From Phycisphaerae bacterium (GTDB lineage: Bacteria; Chloroflexota; Anaerolineae; 4572-78; J111), in NCBI GenBank assembly GCA_028285035.1, contig JANQQF010000124.1, forward strand, positions 1-64,000: a stretch of 64,000 bases of DNA. The letters run 5' to 3'. A program made the position numbers and the translations under genes. Each line of letters starts with the position of its first letter. The stretch's first letter is position 1. Below are positions 8,800 to 16,962 of this stretch, one piece after another. The notes under the pieces were generated by a model. The model worked only from the letters and a program-made list of their open reading frames with translations. It had not been told where the DNA came from and ran no database searches.

Positions 8800-10512
8800 T
8801 TAGTCTAAATCTGGTTCCTCTGGCACGACCCGGAAGGTTGACTCATTGCGATAGGTAACCAAGCCGAGGGCGGCACCTTTGATAGCTCGCACGTGCTTTT
8901 TGAGGGTGACATCAACCTCGACGCTGGTATCGTTGCGAGCTTTAGAGTAGTGCGCGGCAACGCTGGCGGCCCAAAAGACATCCTCTTCGCTGGGCAGACC
9001 CTGGGCGGTGGGGATGAGTACGTGCGCCCCTGGAATACCACGGGCGTGAAGCCACAGATCATCACCAGTTGCTCGGTTAAAGGTGAGTTCTGCATTTTGC
9101 AGCGCATTTTTGCCCACCCACACGGTGGCTCCGTCGGGAGCCGTCAATCGCAAAGGCTTAACCCCTGGCTTCTTTCGGCGTTTTCGCCCTTTGCGGGTCT
9201 TGATGTATCCAGCCTCAGATAATACCGCAGAAATGGTATCAATCTCTGGTCGATCTTCAGCCATCTTCAAGTCTTGTTCAAGTTGGTCGATGTAACTTTG
9301 TTCCAACTCAACCTTTTTTAACTGCTCTGGAATTTCATCAGCAGCGCGAAGGGCTTTGCGATAGCGATTAAAATATTGCTGGGCATTATCGCTGGCTGAC
9401 AGGGCTGGGTCTAGTTTGATCGTAGGAGGATCATCGCCAAAGCCCCAGGTTGGCACAAATTCAGTCTGGCCCGGCTGAATGGTATGAGCAAAGGCCAATA
9501 AAGCCTCCCCCTTACTTTTCAACTCCTCCGGATTAGCCTGCGCCGCCGCGTCTGCTACAAGCCGTTCGTGGCGACGTTTGAGCCGGCTACGAATGTCGAC
9601 TAACGCCTCAAATAAGGGTGTCTTGGCTGCGCTGTAACCAGACGCGACCTCCGCAAAATACTTTTCAATCGCCTCAGAAAATGTGGTGGTGGCCTGAGTG
9701 TGAGACAAATGCTCTGGTTTGAAAGAGGCAAAACCCTCTAGCTGCTCATCTTCATCCAAAATTAGATGAGCTTGCCACTCATTGGCCCAGAAATGGGTAA
9801 AAACCTCGTGAAAGGCATCGAGCAACGGCGTACGTTGGTTGAGCTGCTCAACAGTCGTTTTTGTATTTCCAGTCGCACGATAAACGACCTCACGCGCCAC
9901 AAAAGGACTAAATCCTGCGATAAATTGAGGCAGTAATTTCACCAACGATTGGTCCGGTTTAGCCTCGGATAGGGCCTGATGTAAGTGTAGCTCTGTAAAT
10001 TGGGTGGGCGGAAGCTTCTTTTGAGGGGCTGGCGGCTCGTAAAAGTGACCCGGTAGCAGATTTTTCTGCCGACCACGAGCGGTGGCTTTTGGTAGACGAG
10101 CCACCCCTAATATTGTTTTGTCCTCGGATAATAACAAAATGTTGCTGCGAGTCCCCAACAACTCTACAGTCAAGATAATCGGGCCAAATCGGGTTTTGAA
10201 GTGAAATTCAAGAATGCGCTCATAAGGGGGTTGCTCAACTGCCTCAAGAATGGCCCCCCGCATATATTTGCGTAATACCATCATCAACGGCGTCTCATTA
10301 CCCACGCCCCGACGGGCCCGTGCCTCTGTCAGGTATAACCGAGGGGCTTGTGGTTCAACCGAGATCGTCAGATAGTGACGGATAGGGTGAACATACACCT
10401 CAAGGGCATAACTCAAAGAGTTGATTTGAATAATTTGTTGCACCCGGCCATTTATAATGACATTTCTCATTTCAGAGGCGATGGCTGCAACGGAAAAGGT
10501 ATCAAAATTCAT
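8800..10512 (-). CDS. rqcH: RqcH/NFACT-family ribosome quality control protein
   Basis: 570 residues, the usual length for RqcH (older name fibronectin-binding protein A homologue). The NFACT-N domain starts at MNFDTFSVAAIASEM and continues through the family-typical PRLYLTEARARRG and LRKYMRGA. A helical middle part (about 270-430) forms the coiled-coil M domain. The C-terminal NFACT-R (DUF814) domain carries VWVGKNALQNAELTF, DDLWLHARGIPGAHV and VDVTLKKHVRAIKG. Family role: binds stalled 50S subunits with peptidyl-tRNA and recruits tRNA-Ala to add C-terminal alanine tails that mark the nascent chain for degradation. The gene follows the deacetylase by 23 bases, so it is probably co-transcribed. 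Confidence 0.92.
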   Translation of the reverse strand: MNFDTFSVAAIASEMRNVIINGRVQQIIQINSLSYALEVYVHPIRHYLTISVEPQAPRLYLTEARARRGVGNETPLMMVLRKYMRGAILEAVEQPPYERILEFHFKTRFGPIILTVELLGTRSNILLLSEDKTILGVARLPKATARGRQKNLLPGHFYEPPAPQKKLPPTQFTELHLHQALSEAKPDQSLVKLLPQFIAGFSPFVAREVVYRATGNTKTTVEQLNQRTPLLDAFHEVFTHFWANEWQAHLILDEDEQLEGFASFKPEHLSHTQATTTFSEAIEKYFAEVASGYSAAKTPLFEALVDIRSRLKRRHERLVADAAAQANPEELKSKGEALLAFAHTIQPGQTEFVPTWGFGDDPPTIKLDPALSASDNAQQYFNRYRKALRAADEIPEQLKKVELEQSYIDQLEQDLKMAEDRPEIDTISAVLSEAGYIKTRKGRKRRKKPGVKPLRLTAPDGATVWVGKNALQNAELTFNRATGDDLWLHARGIPGAHVLIPTAQGLPSEEDVFWAASVAAHYSKARNDTSVEVDVTLKKHVRAIKGAALGLVTYRNESTFRVVPEEPDLD

Positions 10513-10535
10513 TTACACTACTCAATTCATTTCCA

Positions 10536-11639
10536 TTATTCAGGTAATTTATTGGCTAAATCAATCACACGATCATTGCCGCGTACTCTCACCCGAGTCA
10601 TTTCATAACGACCATTAAAAAATTGGTCCCAGCCATGTTGGGTTGTCACTGCCGCCCAAAAATTGGCTTCTTGAAGAATTTTGATGGTATTTCCATCATA
10701 TCGCCCAGCAGGGTAGGCAAAAAATCGAACAGGCTCCCCAATTCGCTCCTCGATCGCCTCTTTGGATCCCAAAATTTCAAAGACGAGAAAGTCATCGTCT
10801 CGACCACTAAGGTCTGGATGACTGTAAGTATGGGAGCCAAATTCCATGCCAGCCCGATGCATCTCTTTGACCATATCCCAGGATAAGTAGTCGACGTTAC
10901 GCGTATCGATGACTTGGGTAAAGATGAAAAATGTAGCCGTAAATCCATACTTTTGCAAAATCGGAAAGGCATTTTCATATTGGTCACGATGCCCGTCGTC
11001 AAACGTGATGATAATTGGGTCGGGGGGCAGGGGGGAGTTACGACTGATCGCGTGGGCCAGATCGTTCAGGGAAATAGTTTGATACCCCTCCTCTTTGAGG
11101 TAAGCAAGCTGGGCCTCAAAATTGTCTGGCGTGACCGATAAATCCAGTCGAATTGCATCTGCTCCAACGGGCGGGTCGGAAAGATAATGATACATCAAAA
11201 TAGGGACGCGTTGGGTGAAACCGGAGCCGATTGGGGTCGGAAATGGAGTTGGGGTTGGCGTGTTGGTTGGGGTCGGTGTTTTTGTTGGTGTAGAGGTTGG
11301 CGTGGCCGTATTTGTTGGGCTGGCCGTGCGGCTGGGAGTGGCAGTTGGGGTACCAGTGGCGGTTGGGGTTCGGGTTGGAGTATGACTTGGTGTGGCTGTA
11401 ACCCGGATGACGATGGGTGTGGATGATGCGGGCAGAGAGGTAATCGTCGCGGGTGCTTCAACGGTCATCGTCATAGATGGTGTTGGGCTTGCCGTTTCCT
11501 GAGCTGTTGCTACAGTGTTGCCCCCACACGCGAATAGGCCCGCTGCTAACAAAAGCAGTGGGCTTAGGGTGAAACAACGACCGATCATCGGCCATATCTT
11601 AAACATCATTTTTGTTGAAACCTTGTGCACTGATGTCAA
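10536..11639 (-). CDS. Polysaccharide deacetylase lipoprotein (NodB domain)
   Basis: 367 residues. A hydrophobic signal ends in a lipobox (GLFAC-G), so the protein is probably lipid-anchored. About 75 residues of Thr/Pro repeats (TPTxTP pattern) form a wall-spanning linker. The NodB homology domain follows: MYHYLSDPP, the catalytic TFDDGH motif, and the zinc-binding HTYSHP motif, i.e. the Asp-His-His set is present. Family role: removal of N-acetyl groups from peptidoglycan or other amino sugars. The first Met lies 9 bases after the xseB stop; Met residues 11-12 are an alternative start nearer the signal core. The repeat linker DNA is GT-rich on the plus strand and produces long false ORFs. 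Confidence 0.9.
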   Translation of the reverse strand: MTSVHKVSTKMMFKIWPMIGRCFTLSPLLLLAAGLFACGGNTVATAQETASPTPSMTMTVEAPATITSLPASSTPIVIRVTATPSHTPTRTPTATGTPTATPSRTASPTNTATPTSTPTKTPTPTNTPTPTPFPTPIGSGFTQRVPILMYHYLSDPPVGADAIRLDLSVTPDNFEAQLAYLKEEGYQTISLNDLAHAISRNSPLPPDPIIITFDDGHRDQYENAFPILQKYGFTATFFIFTQVIDTRNVDYLSWDMVKEMHRAGMEFGSHTYSHPDLSGRDDDFLVFEILGSKEAIEERIGEPVRFFAYPAGRYDGNTIKILQEANFWAAVTTQHGWDQFFNGRYEMTRVRVRGNDRVIDLANKLPE

Positions 11640-11648
11640 ACCAACTAA

Positions 11649-11879
11649 CTACGCCTCAAAGTCCTCCAGTTCGCCGGATGGCATCAACTGTTTGATGGAG
11701 AGCTCTGCATCATCGAGAGCAACGCCACAATGTTTGGCCAGCGCCATGCCCCGCTGATATAAGGTCAACGCTTCAGCCAGCGGTAAATTGCCGACTTCCA
11801 GTTTTTGTACCGTTTCTTCTAATTCGCTAAAGGCCTGCTCAAAACTCATATCTTTAAGGGATGAATCGTTCTTACTCAT
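11649..11879 (-). CDS. xseB: Exodeoxyribonuclease VII small subunit
   Basis: 76 residues from MSKND. The family core is clear: FEQAFSELEETVQKLEVGNL, then LAEALTLYQRGMALAKHC. XseB partners XseA to degrade single-stranded DNA; xseA is not in this window. The chosen ATG (11879-11877) overlaps the TGA of the upstream epimerase in an ATGA junction, which implies translational coupling and argues against the longer frame starting 11 codons earlier. It is oddly placed in a cytochrome/cell-envelope operon. Confidence 0.9.
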   Translation of the reverse strand: MSKNDSSLKDMSFEQAFSELEETVQKLEVGNLPLAEALTLYQRGMALAKHCGVALDDAELSIKQLMPSGELEDFEA

Positions 11880-12856
11880 TGTTGTTCTCGCTCTGCCCAG
11901 GCCACCGCCCACTCAACCGCTCGTTTGATGCCTTCATCAAATGGCACTTGTGGCTCGTAGCCTAGTAATGTTTTAGCTTTGGTTAAATTAGCGACATAGA
12001 AATTGATTTCCCCAGGCCGGATCGGCTCATCAATAATCTCGGGGGTCACATTTAACGTCGCTGCAATTGTCTCAGCGAGCTGCCCAAGCGTGGCGGGGCT
12101 GCCGGAGCTGATGTTAAATGTCTCATTTTCGACCTCGCCTGCCAGTAATTTGTCAAGGCCCAACATTAAACCATTGATGCAATCATCAACGTAGGTAAAG
12201 TCGATTCGTTTGCTACGATCATAAATCGTAATTGGCTCGCCGCGCCGCATTTGGTCGATAAATATGTGGATCACGCGCGTCATTCGGCTGAGATCACTAT
12301 CATATCGACCGTACACATTACTCAGCCTGAATACTAAATATTTAAGCCCGTAGCAGTGCGCATAGGTGTAGAGCAGCATCTCATCGGCCATTTTATAGGC
12401 CGCATAAGGGCTCAAAATGTCATAAGGATTCACGGCTGTCTCGGCCACAGTTGGGGGGGCAGGTCGACCGTAGATTTCACGTGAACTACTAAAAACAATC
12501 GGTAGGGCGTGTTCTCGACAAAACTCGAAGACGTTGAACGTGGTCGTGCCATTTTCGTGGGCACGGCGAGGATTGACGACCAACTCGTGGACCTTGGCAT
12601 TCGCTGCCAAATGGATGACGATGTCAGGTTGACCAAAACCGGGTTGTGCAGCCTCTAGCTCCGCTAGACTTGGCATCCCATCAGTCGCTAGATCACGCTC
12701 CAGCCAAGGAATTTGATCGGTCCAGGTGTTGGCACGACGATCAATCCCGAGAATGGCGTCGCCGCGAGCCAGCAAGGCCAAACCGAGGTTTGTGCCCACC
12801 TGCCCGCTACTACCGGTGACAAGGATCTTTTTCAATGATGTCTCCTTGAGAATCAA
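11876..12856 (-). CDS. NAD-dependent epimerase/dehydratase (extended SDR)
   Basis: 326 residues. An N-terminal Rossmann glycine motif (VTGSSGQVGTNL) is followed by Asp in LGIDRRA for NAD binding, SSSREIYG, and the catalytic YAAYK (Tyr-x-x-x-Lys). The closing part has family-typical TYVDDCINGLML and NISSG. This is the class of UDP-glucose 4-epimerase-like and related sugar-nucleotide enzymes; the exact substrate cannot be read. The start overlaps the ccmA stop by 4 bases (ATGA) and the stop overlaps xseB, so it is embedded in the operon. It may feed glycan synthesis, matching the deacetylase downstream. Confidence 0.88.
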   Translation of the reverse strand: MILKETSLKKILVTGSSGQVGTNLGLALLARGDAILGIDRRANTWTDQIPWLERDLATDGMPSLAELEAAQPGFGQPDIVIHLAANAKVHELVVNPRRAHENGTTTFNVFEFCREHALPIVFSSSREIYGRPAPPTVAETAVNPYDILSPYAAYKMADEMLLYTYAHCYGLKYLVFRLSNVYGRYDSDLSRMTRVIHIFIDQMRRGEPITIYDRSKRIDFTYVDDCINGLMLGLDKLLAGEVENETFNISSGSPATLGQLAETIAATLNVTPEIIDEPIRPGEINFYVANLTKAKTLLGYEPQVPFDEGIKRAVEWAVAWAEREQQ

Positions 12857-13554
12857 GTTGTGGTGATGTATTGGTAATATTGTTCTCGTAGGTCATCCAC
12901 CGCTACATCTGCCCGAGGGGTATCATACACAATTTTGCCTTTTGCCAAAATCACAACCCGATTGCCGAGTGAGAGGCCTCGTTCAAAATTGTGGGTGGTC
13001 ATTACGATGGTGCGTTGGCTAATGTCAACCGCCCCCAACAGCTCGATCAGGCGGTCTGCTGCGTGTTGGTCCAAACCCGTGTCTGGCTCATCCAGCAAGA
13101 GGATGGGCGGGTTGTGAAGAATGGCCCGGGCGATGGCGAGGCGCTGTTGCATCCCGCGTGAGTAGGTCCGCACTGAGTCTGCCCCGCGCCTGCCCAACCC
13201 AACTTGTTGCAAGAGGAGTGGAATGCGTTGTTCAACGTTCACAATGTCATACATTTTGGCGTAGAAGCGGAGATTTTGCTCGCCCGTTAAATCACCATAC
13301 AGGAGGGTTTTGTGGGAAACGACCCCGATAAAGCGGCGCAACTCGGTGGAGGCGTCAGCCATTTGATAGCCATTGATTAATACCTCGCCCGCCGTGGGTT
13401 TGCTCAAACTGGCCAGAATATGAAGCAATGTGGTTTTTCCAGCCCCGTTCGCCCCCATCAAGGTGACGAAATCTCCCTGGTTGATTTGTAAATCAATGCC
13501 TCGCAGAACCGGACGATGACCAAAGGTTTTTACGAGCTTACGAATTTCAATCAT
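12853..13554 (-). CDS. ccmA: Cytochrome c biogenesis ABC transporter ATP-binding protein CcmA
   Basis: 233 residues. Walker A GANGAGKTT at about 34-42, signature YSRGMQQR, Walker B ILLLDEPDTGLD, H-loop TTHN. The text between the P-loop and signature (LINGYQMADAS, VVSHKTLLYGDLTGEQNL) is characteristic of CcmA. In System I, CcmA with CcmB and CcmC releases holo-CcmE loaded with haem. No ccmB or ccmC accompanies it: the next gene is an unrelated epimerase. It begins 8 bases inside the end of the dihaem cytochrome gene. The ccm neighbours make CcmA the best call over a generic ABC ATPase. Confidence 0.87.
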   Translation of the reverse strand: MIEIRKLVKTFGHRPVLRGIDLQINQGDFVTLMGANGAGKTTLLHILASLSKPTAGEVLINGYQMADASTELRRFIGVVSHKTLLYGDLTGEQNLRFYAKMYDIVNVEQRIPLLLQQVGLGRRGADSVRTYSRGMQQRLAIARAILHNPPILLLDEPDTGLDQHAADRLIELLGAVDISQRTIVMTTHNFERGLSLGNRVVILAKGKIVYDTPRADVAVDDLREQYYQYITTT

Positions 13555-15265
13555 ATCCGCCCATCAGGGAGGCAAGCTGGGCTTTGTACTTCGCACGGAC
13601 TTGCCGATAAACAGCTTCTTCCAACTCGCCCGTCTCAAAACGTTCATCCAATCGAGCCAGCGTTAGAAGCAGTTTGTCGTACTGCTGTTGGGGTGTATTT
13701 TTTTCTGTGGCTTGTGGACGGCGTGTGAGCGGATAGACGACTCCCGCCCCAATAACTGCAACGACCCCCAAGCCGAGTAACGACCAAAGCAGGGTGGTTT
13801 GACTGATGCCAGGCGGAGTAATAGTAGCGACAGCACCCTCTGGGAAGATCGAGGCAAGTGAGCTGATATTATTCAGCTTGAAACGCAGGGTATCCCCGGC
13901 TTGGAGTGGAACCCCGTTATACAAAGCAAAGGTGTTGCCTTGAATGTCACGGTTGTCAACGAAAAGGAGTTGATCACTTTCAAGCTCTATACCTCGACCG
14001 TCCAATAAAATGTTGGACGAATTAACATCAGCATATAAAGGGATTTCGATTTCAATGTTATCGCCTTCATATGGAATATCATACGTCAAGGCAACGGCTA
14101 GCCCTTCTTCTCCTGGAAGCACAGGATCGGTGTCGGCGTAACCAAGCTCTGTTTCAATAAAACGATCATTGCTTTGGCTGCCCTGAAAGATGATGTTTTG
14201 GGCATTTTCGGGAAGCGTAAAATCAAAGGTTTGTCCGTTTTCGTCACCAATGTAAGCCTGATTGCTTTGATTGCCGACAACATAAATTTGAAAAACATTA
14301 ATTGCGTCGGGTTGAAAAACGATGACGTGATGCAACTGAGTGATGTCAACCGCTTCATCACTAGTGGTACTTTCGTAAAGATTGAGATCGAGAACAGTTT
14401 CTGTCCCACTGTGGGAAAAACCACCTAAATCGCTGGAAAATGTAACATCCTGATAGATGCCTTCGGTTACGAATACATAATTTGGGTCAGTGGGAAGTTT
14501 TTCAAAACGATAAGTGCCCGTATCGTCTGTCGTGGTGGTTAAGGTACCGACCTCGGTGCTTTGATCAAAGATGCGCAGCGTGATTTCTGTATTTGGGAGG
14601 GGTGTGCCAAGTGTAGCATTAACTGCCTGTCCATTGAGTATTCCATTTTGTTGGGGGATGGCAAAAGAAAAGGTCCGTATATAATCTAGCGCTTGCCAAA
14701 TCTCAGTGTCGGAGAGGCTAGATAGGCTGGCGTGAACATCAGCCGCAGTGTAATTGACCTGCCAATCGGTTTGGCTAACCTGTATGGCCGATGCGACATT
14801 TGAGAAGTTCGTCATTGTGCCATCGCCTGTCCCATCTGCTCCGTGACAAGCTGCGCATTGCTCCGCGTAAATCATTTCCCCCGCTGTAATATCTTGGGGG
14901 GATACGCCTTGATACCAAACCAGAGCGGCCAAATCCCAAATTTGTTCGTCATTTAATCGATTGCCCCAAGGTGGCATCAAATTTTCAATTCGACCATTTT
15001 TAATGACATCAAAATTTTCAAGGGGAATACTTGAACGAGCTACTGCTGGGTCGGTGAAGTTGGGAACGGGATTATCAATCGCTTGGGCTGTGGGTCCATC
15101 GCCTGCTCCGCCTGGACCGTGGCAAGGGGCACAATTTTCCGTCCATAATTGGCGTCCCTCAGTGATTGAAGGTGGGGCTGCTGGGTCTTGGGCTTGGGTA
15201 GATGTAGGGAGGATGAGAAGTAGAGCAAGACTGAAAAAAATCGAAAAAATATGAATGCGTTTCAC
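13547..15265 (-). CDS. Membrane-anchored dihaem cytochrome c with carboxypeptidase-regulatory-like domain
   Basis: 572 residues starting at a GTG that forms a GTGA overlap with the upstream gene. A signal peptide (residues 1-25) is followed by two class I cytochrome c domains with CAPCH and CAACH haem motifs. Next are a short carboxypeptidase-regulatory-like beta sandwich (GTPLPNTEITLRIFD region, about 215-290) and a longer beta-rich domain. One transmembrane helix (about 490-512, LLWSLLGLGVVAVIGAGVV) precedes a cytoplasmic ~50-residue helical tail (LLTLARLDERFETGELEEAVYRQV-like, split over two helices). The domains sit outside the membrane with haem attached by the neighbouring ccm products. 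It may be an electron donor to, or a substrate chaperone of, the maturation machine; neither is established. Confidence 0.85.
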   Translation of the reverse strand: MKRIHIFSIFFSLALLLILPTSTQAQDPAAPPSITEGRQLWTENCAPCHGPGGAGDGPTAQAIDNPVPNFTDPAVARSSIPLENFDVIKNGRIENLMPPWGNRLNDEQIWDLAALVWYQGVSPQDITAGEMIYAEQCAACHGADGTGDGTMTNFSNVASAIQVSQTDWQVNYTAADVHASLSSLSDTEIWQALDYIRTFSFAIPQQNGILNGQAVNATLGTPLPNTEITLRIFDQSTEVGTLTTTTDDTGTYRFEKLPTDPNYVFVTEGIYQDVTFSSDLGGFSHSGTETVLDLNLYESTTSDEAVDITQLHHVIVFQPDAINVFQIYVVGNQSNQAYIGDENGQTFDFTLPENAQNIIFQGSQSNDRFIETELGYADTDPVLPGEEGLAVALTYDIPYEGDNIEIEIPLYADVNSSNILLDGRGIELESDQLLFVDNRDIQGNTFALYNGVPLQAGDTLRFKLNNISSLASIFPEGAVATITPPGISQTTLLWSLLGLGVVAVIGAGVVYPLTRRPQATEKNTPQQQYDKLLLTLARLDERFETGELEEAVYRQVRAKYKAQLASLMGGYD

Positions 15266-15858
15266 GGAGAACCTACGGCCTCACTTCGTATTGGGGTAAT
15301 TAAGCTTGTTCCACACTGAGCGCAAAATTGATCATCAGGTTGAGTGGTATAGCCACACTCAGGACATCTACTCTTATGATCTGAAATGGCCTGAGTATTC
15401 TTCTGTTGAGTCATTCGCTTAACTTCAGCCTTGATTTCTGTTTGAAGTTGGTTGATTTCTGCATCAATTTCGGCCAAGAGAAGCCCATCAGGCTCAAGTG
15501 GCGTATGTCGCACCTCAGCGACCTGTTGCTCAATTTCAGCATCGATTGTGGCGTCTAACGGAATTTCTTGTTGTAAGCTATCAATGCGTTGGCGAATTTT
15601 TGCTGCATCTAATTTCGCTTTGGCCAGGAGCGGCTGATAATCGGCCTCATCAATCTTGCCCATTTCATGATCAAAGATGAGTTCTTTGACAGAGGCTAAG
15701 GCCACTTGATAACGGACCTCAGCATTAGCTAGTTCTTGATTAAGGGGATCAACCTCGGTAACAGAATTAGATTGGGTGCGTTGCCACAGGGGATGGACAA
15801 TCAGGAAGATTGTTACAATGACCAGGGCTGTGATGAGGATAAGCGTTAGAGGATCCAT
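15262..15858 (-). CDS. CcmI-like membrane protein with C-terminal zinc ribbon
   Basis: 198 residues. An N-terminal transmembrane helix (LILITALVIVTIFLIVHPLW) recalls the start of CcmI. It is followed by a helical hairpin with the phrase LIFDHEMGKIDEADYQPLL, also seen in CcmI-like proteins, then more coiled coil. A four-cysteine zinc ribbon (CPECG ... CAQCG) lies near residues 165-185. The start overlaps the preceding stop by one base (TAATG). Its place inside the ccm operon suggests an assembly role such as holding apocytochrome near CcmF/CcmH. The zinc ribbon is not part of classical CcmI, and no TPR domain is present. Confidence 0.75.
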   Translation of the reverse strand: MDPLTLILITALVIVTIFLIVHPLWQRTQSNSVTEVDPLNQELANAEVRYQVALASVKELIFDHEMGKIDEADYQPLLAKAKLDAAKIRQRIDSLQQEIPLDATIDAEIEQQVAEVRHTPLEPDGLLLAEIDAEINQLQTEIKAEVKRMTQQKNTQAISDHKSRCPECGYTTQPDDQFCAQCGTSLITPIRSEAVGSP

Positions 15859-16436
15859 TAAATATCCTCATCCAGCTCGGCAACGAGTTCATCTAAAATG
15901 GCGTACAGTTGTGGCTTTTCAATGGAGCCAATGTGGACGTGGGCAATATTGCCTGCCTTGTCGATGAAGATGGTTTCGGGCACGCCAGTTAAGCCATAAG
16001 CCTTGGATATCTGGGTGCCGATGTCAGGGCCAGAGGGATAGGTAATGTCATACTTTTCCATATAAGCTAGCGCTTCTTTGTCTGTGTCAAGATAATCGAC
16101 GCCGAGAAACATGACGCCTTGATCTTTGTAATCACGCCAGGCTTGTTCTAATAACTCTGCTTCTCGAAAACACTCAACACACCAACTGGCCCAAAAATTG
16201 ATCACCACCACTTGCCCCTCCAATTCAGACAGAGTGACTTCATCCTGTTCAAATTGATCAAACAGGGGCAGGGTAAAATCAGGGGCTTCACTGCCTTGTA
16301 GCTGGATTGACTCTAACTCACCGATGTTAAGCGCTAAGGTAACAAGAATGCCTCCGATAACGACCAAGCCAATTGCAGCTAGGATCAGACGTTTCATCGA
16401 AGAGCCTTTTTGTTGGGGAAGGGCTTGTTCTGTCAT
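15858..16436 (-). CDS. ccmG: TlpA/CcmG-type periplasmic thioredoxin
   Basis: 192 residues. An N-terminal signal anchor (about 16-34, LILAAIGLVVIGGILVTLAL) is followed by a thioredoxin-fold domain with APDFTLPLFD, the redox motif WASWCVEC (Cys-Val-Glu-Cys) and the cis-proline segment GVPETIFID. CcmG/ResA reduces the cysteines of apocytochrome CXXCH motifs, or of CcmH, before haem ligation. It starts 9 bases after the ccmH stop codon. ResA would be an equally valid name; the symbol reflects the neighbours. Confidence 0.88.
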   Translation of the reverse strand: MTEQALPQQKGSSMKRLILAAIGLVVIGGILVTLALNIGELESIQLQGSEAPDFTLPLFDQFEQDEVTLSELEGQVVVINFWASWCVECFREAELLEQAWRDYKDQGVMFLGVDYLDTDKEALAYMEKYDITYPSGPDIGTQISKAYGLTGVPETIFIDKAGNIAHVHIGSIEKPQLYAILDELVAELDEDI

Positions 16437-16445
16437 AAATTCTTT

Positions 16446-16952
16446 TCACTCAATTCCTAAATCTCGATCAACTTGTCTGAGGTAATTATCATCAACCTCA
16501 GTCGACGAAGGGCTGATAACCATCTCAGAGGCAGTGGTGGCCATTGTTGGTGTTTGCTGTTCTGTCCAACGTCGCATCGTAAAGTAGAGCCAGCCGCCAC
16601 CTAATACCATCGCCAAGATGGGCAAGATCCATAAAATTAAAGTGAATCCGTTTAGAGGTGGTGATTGCAACACTTGCGTGCCGTATCGTTCCGCAAAGAA
16701 ATCTAACACCTGTTGCTCATTATAGCCATCTTGAATCAGATCGCTGATTTGGCCTCGCCACTGTTCACAAGTGACCGTATCGCAATCTGACAAATTGCGA
16801 CCGGCACAAGTGGGACAATTGAGCTGCTTGGCAATTTCATTGACCTCTTGATAGCTGGGTTCTTGGGCGAAGATTGCACTTGGGCTGAACAGCATAACTG
16901 CGATAAATAGCAACCCAAACAACCAAAGCATCTGTTTTGTAAATCGCATCAT
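16446..16952 (-). CDS. ccmH: Cytochrome c maturation protein CcmH/CycL with extra cysteine pair
   Basis: 168 residues from MMRFTKQ; the frame is open 31 codons further up, but that part overlaps ccmF. There is a signal peptide (cleavage near IFA-QEP), then the CcmH redox motif in the form LNCPTCAG (family LRCxxC) and the helical IQDGYNEQQVLDFFAERYG. A transmembrane helix (LILWILPILAMVLGGGWLYF) and a short tail end the protein. Two further cysteines, in SDCDTVTCEQW, follow the motif; classical CcmH has no Cys there. CcmH keeps the apocytochrome thiols reduced and works with CcmF in haem ligation. Confidence 0.88.
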   Translation of the reverse strand: MMRFTKQMLWLFGLLFIAVMLFSPSAIFAQEPSYQEVNEIAKQLNCPTCAGRNLSDCDTVTCEQWRGQISDLIQDGYNEQQVLDFFAERYGTQVLQSPPLNGFTLILWILPILAMVLGGGWLYFTMRRWTEQQTPTMATTASEMVISPSSTEVDDNYLRQVDRDLGIE

Positions 16953-16962
16953 GTTATTTTGC

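Noticed and set aside
11187..11461. Two GT/TP-rich open frames opposite the deacetylase linker
   Set aside because: They are low-complexity shadows of the Thr/Pro repeat codons. No ribosome site or family.
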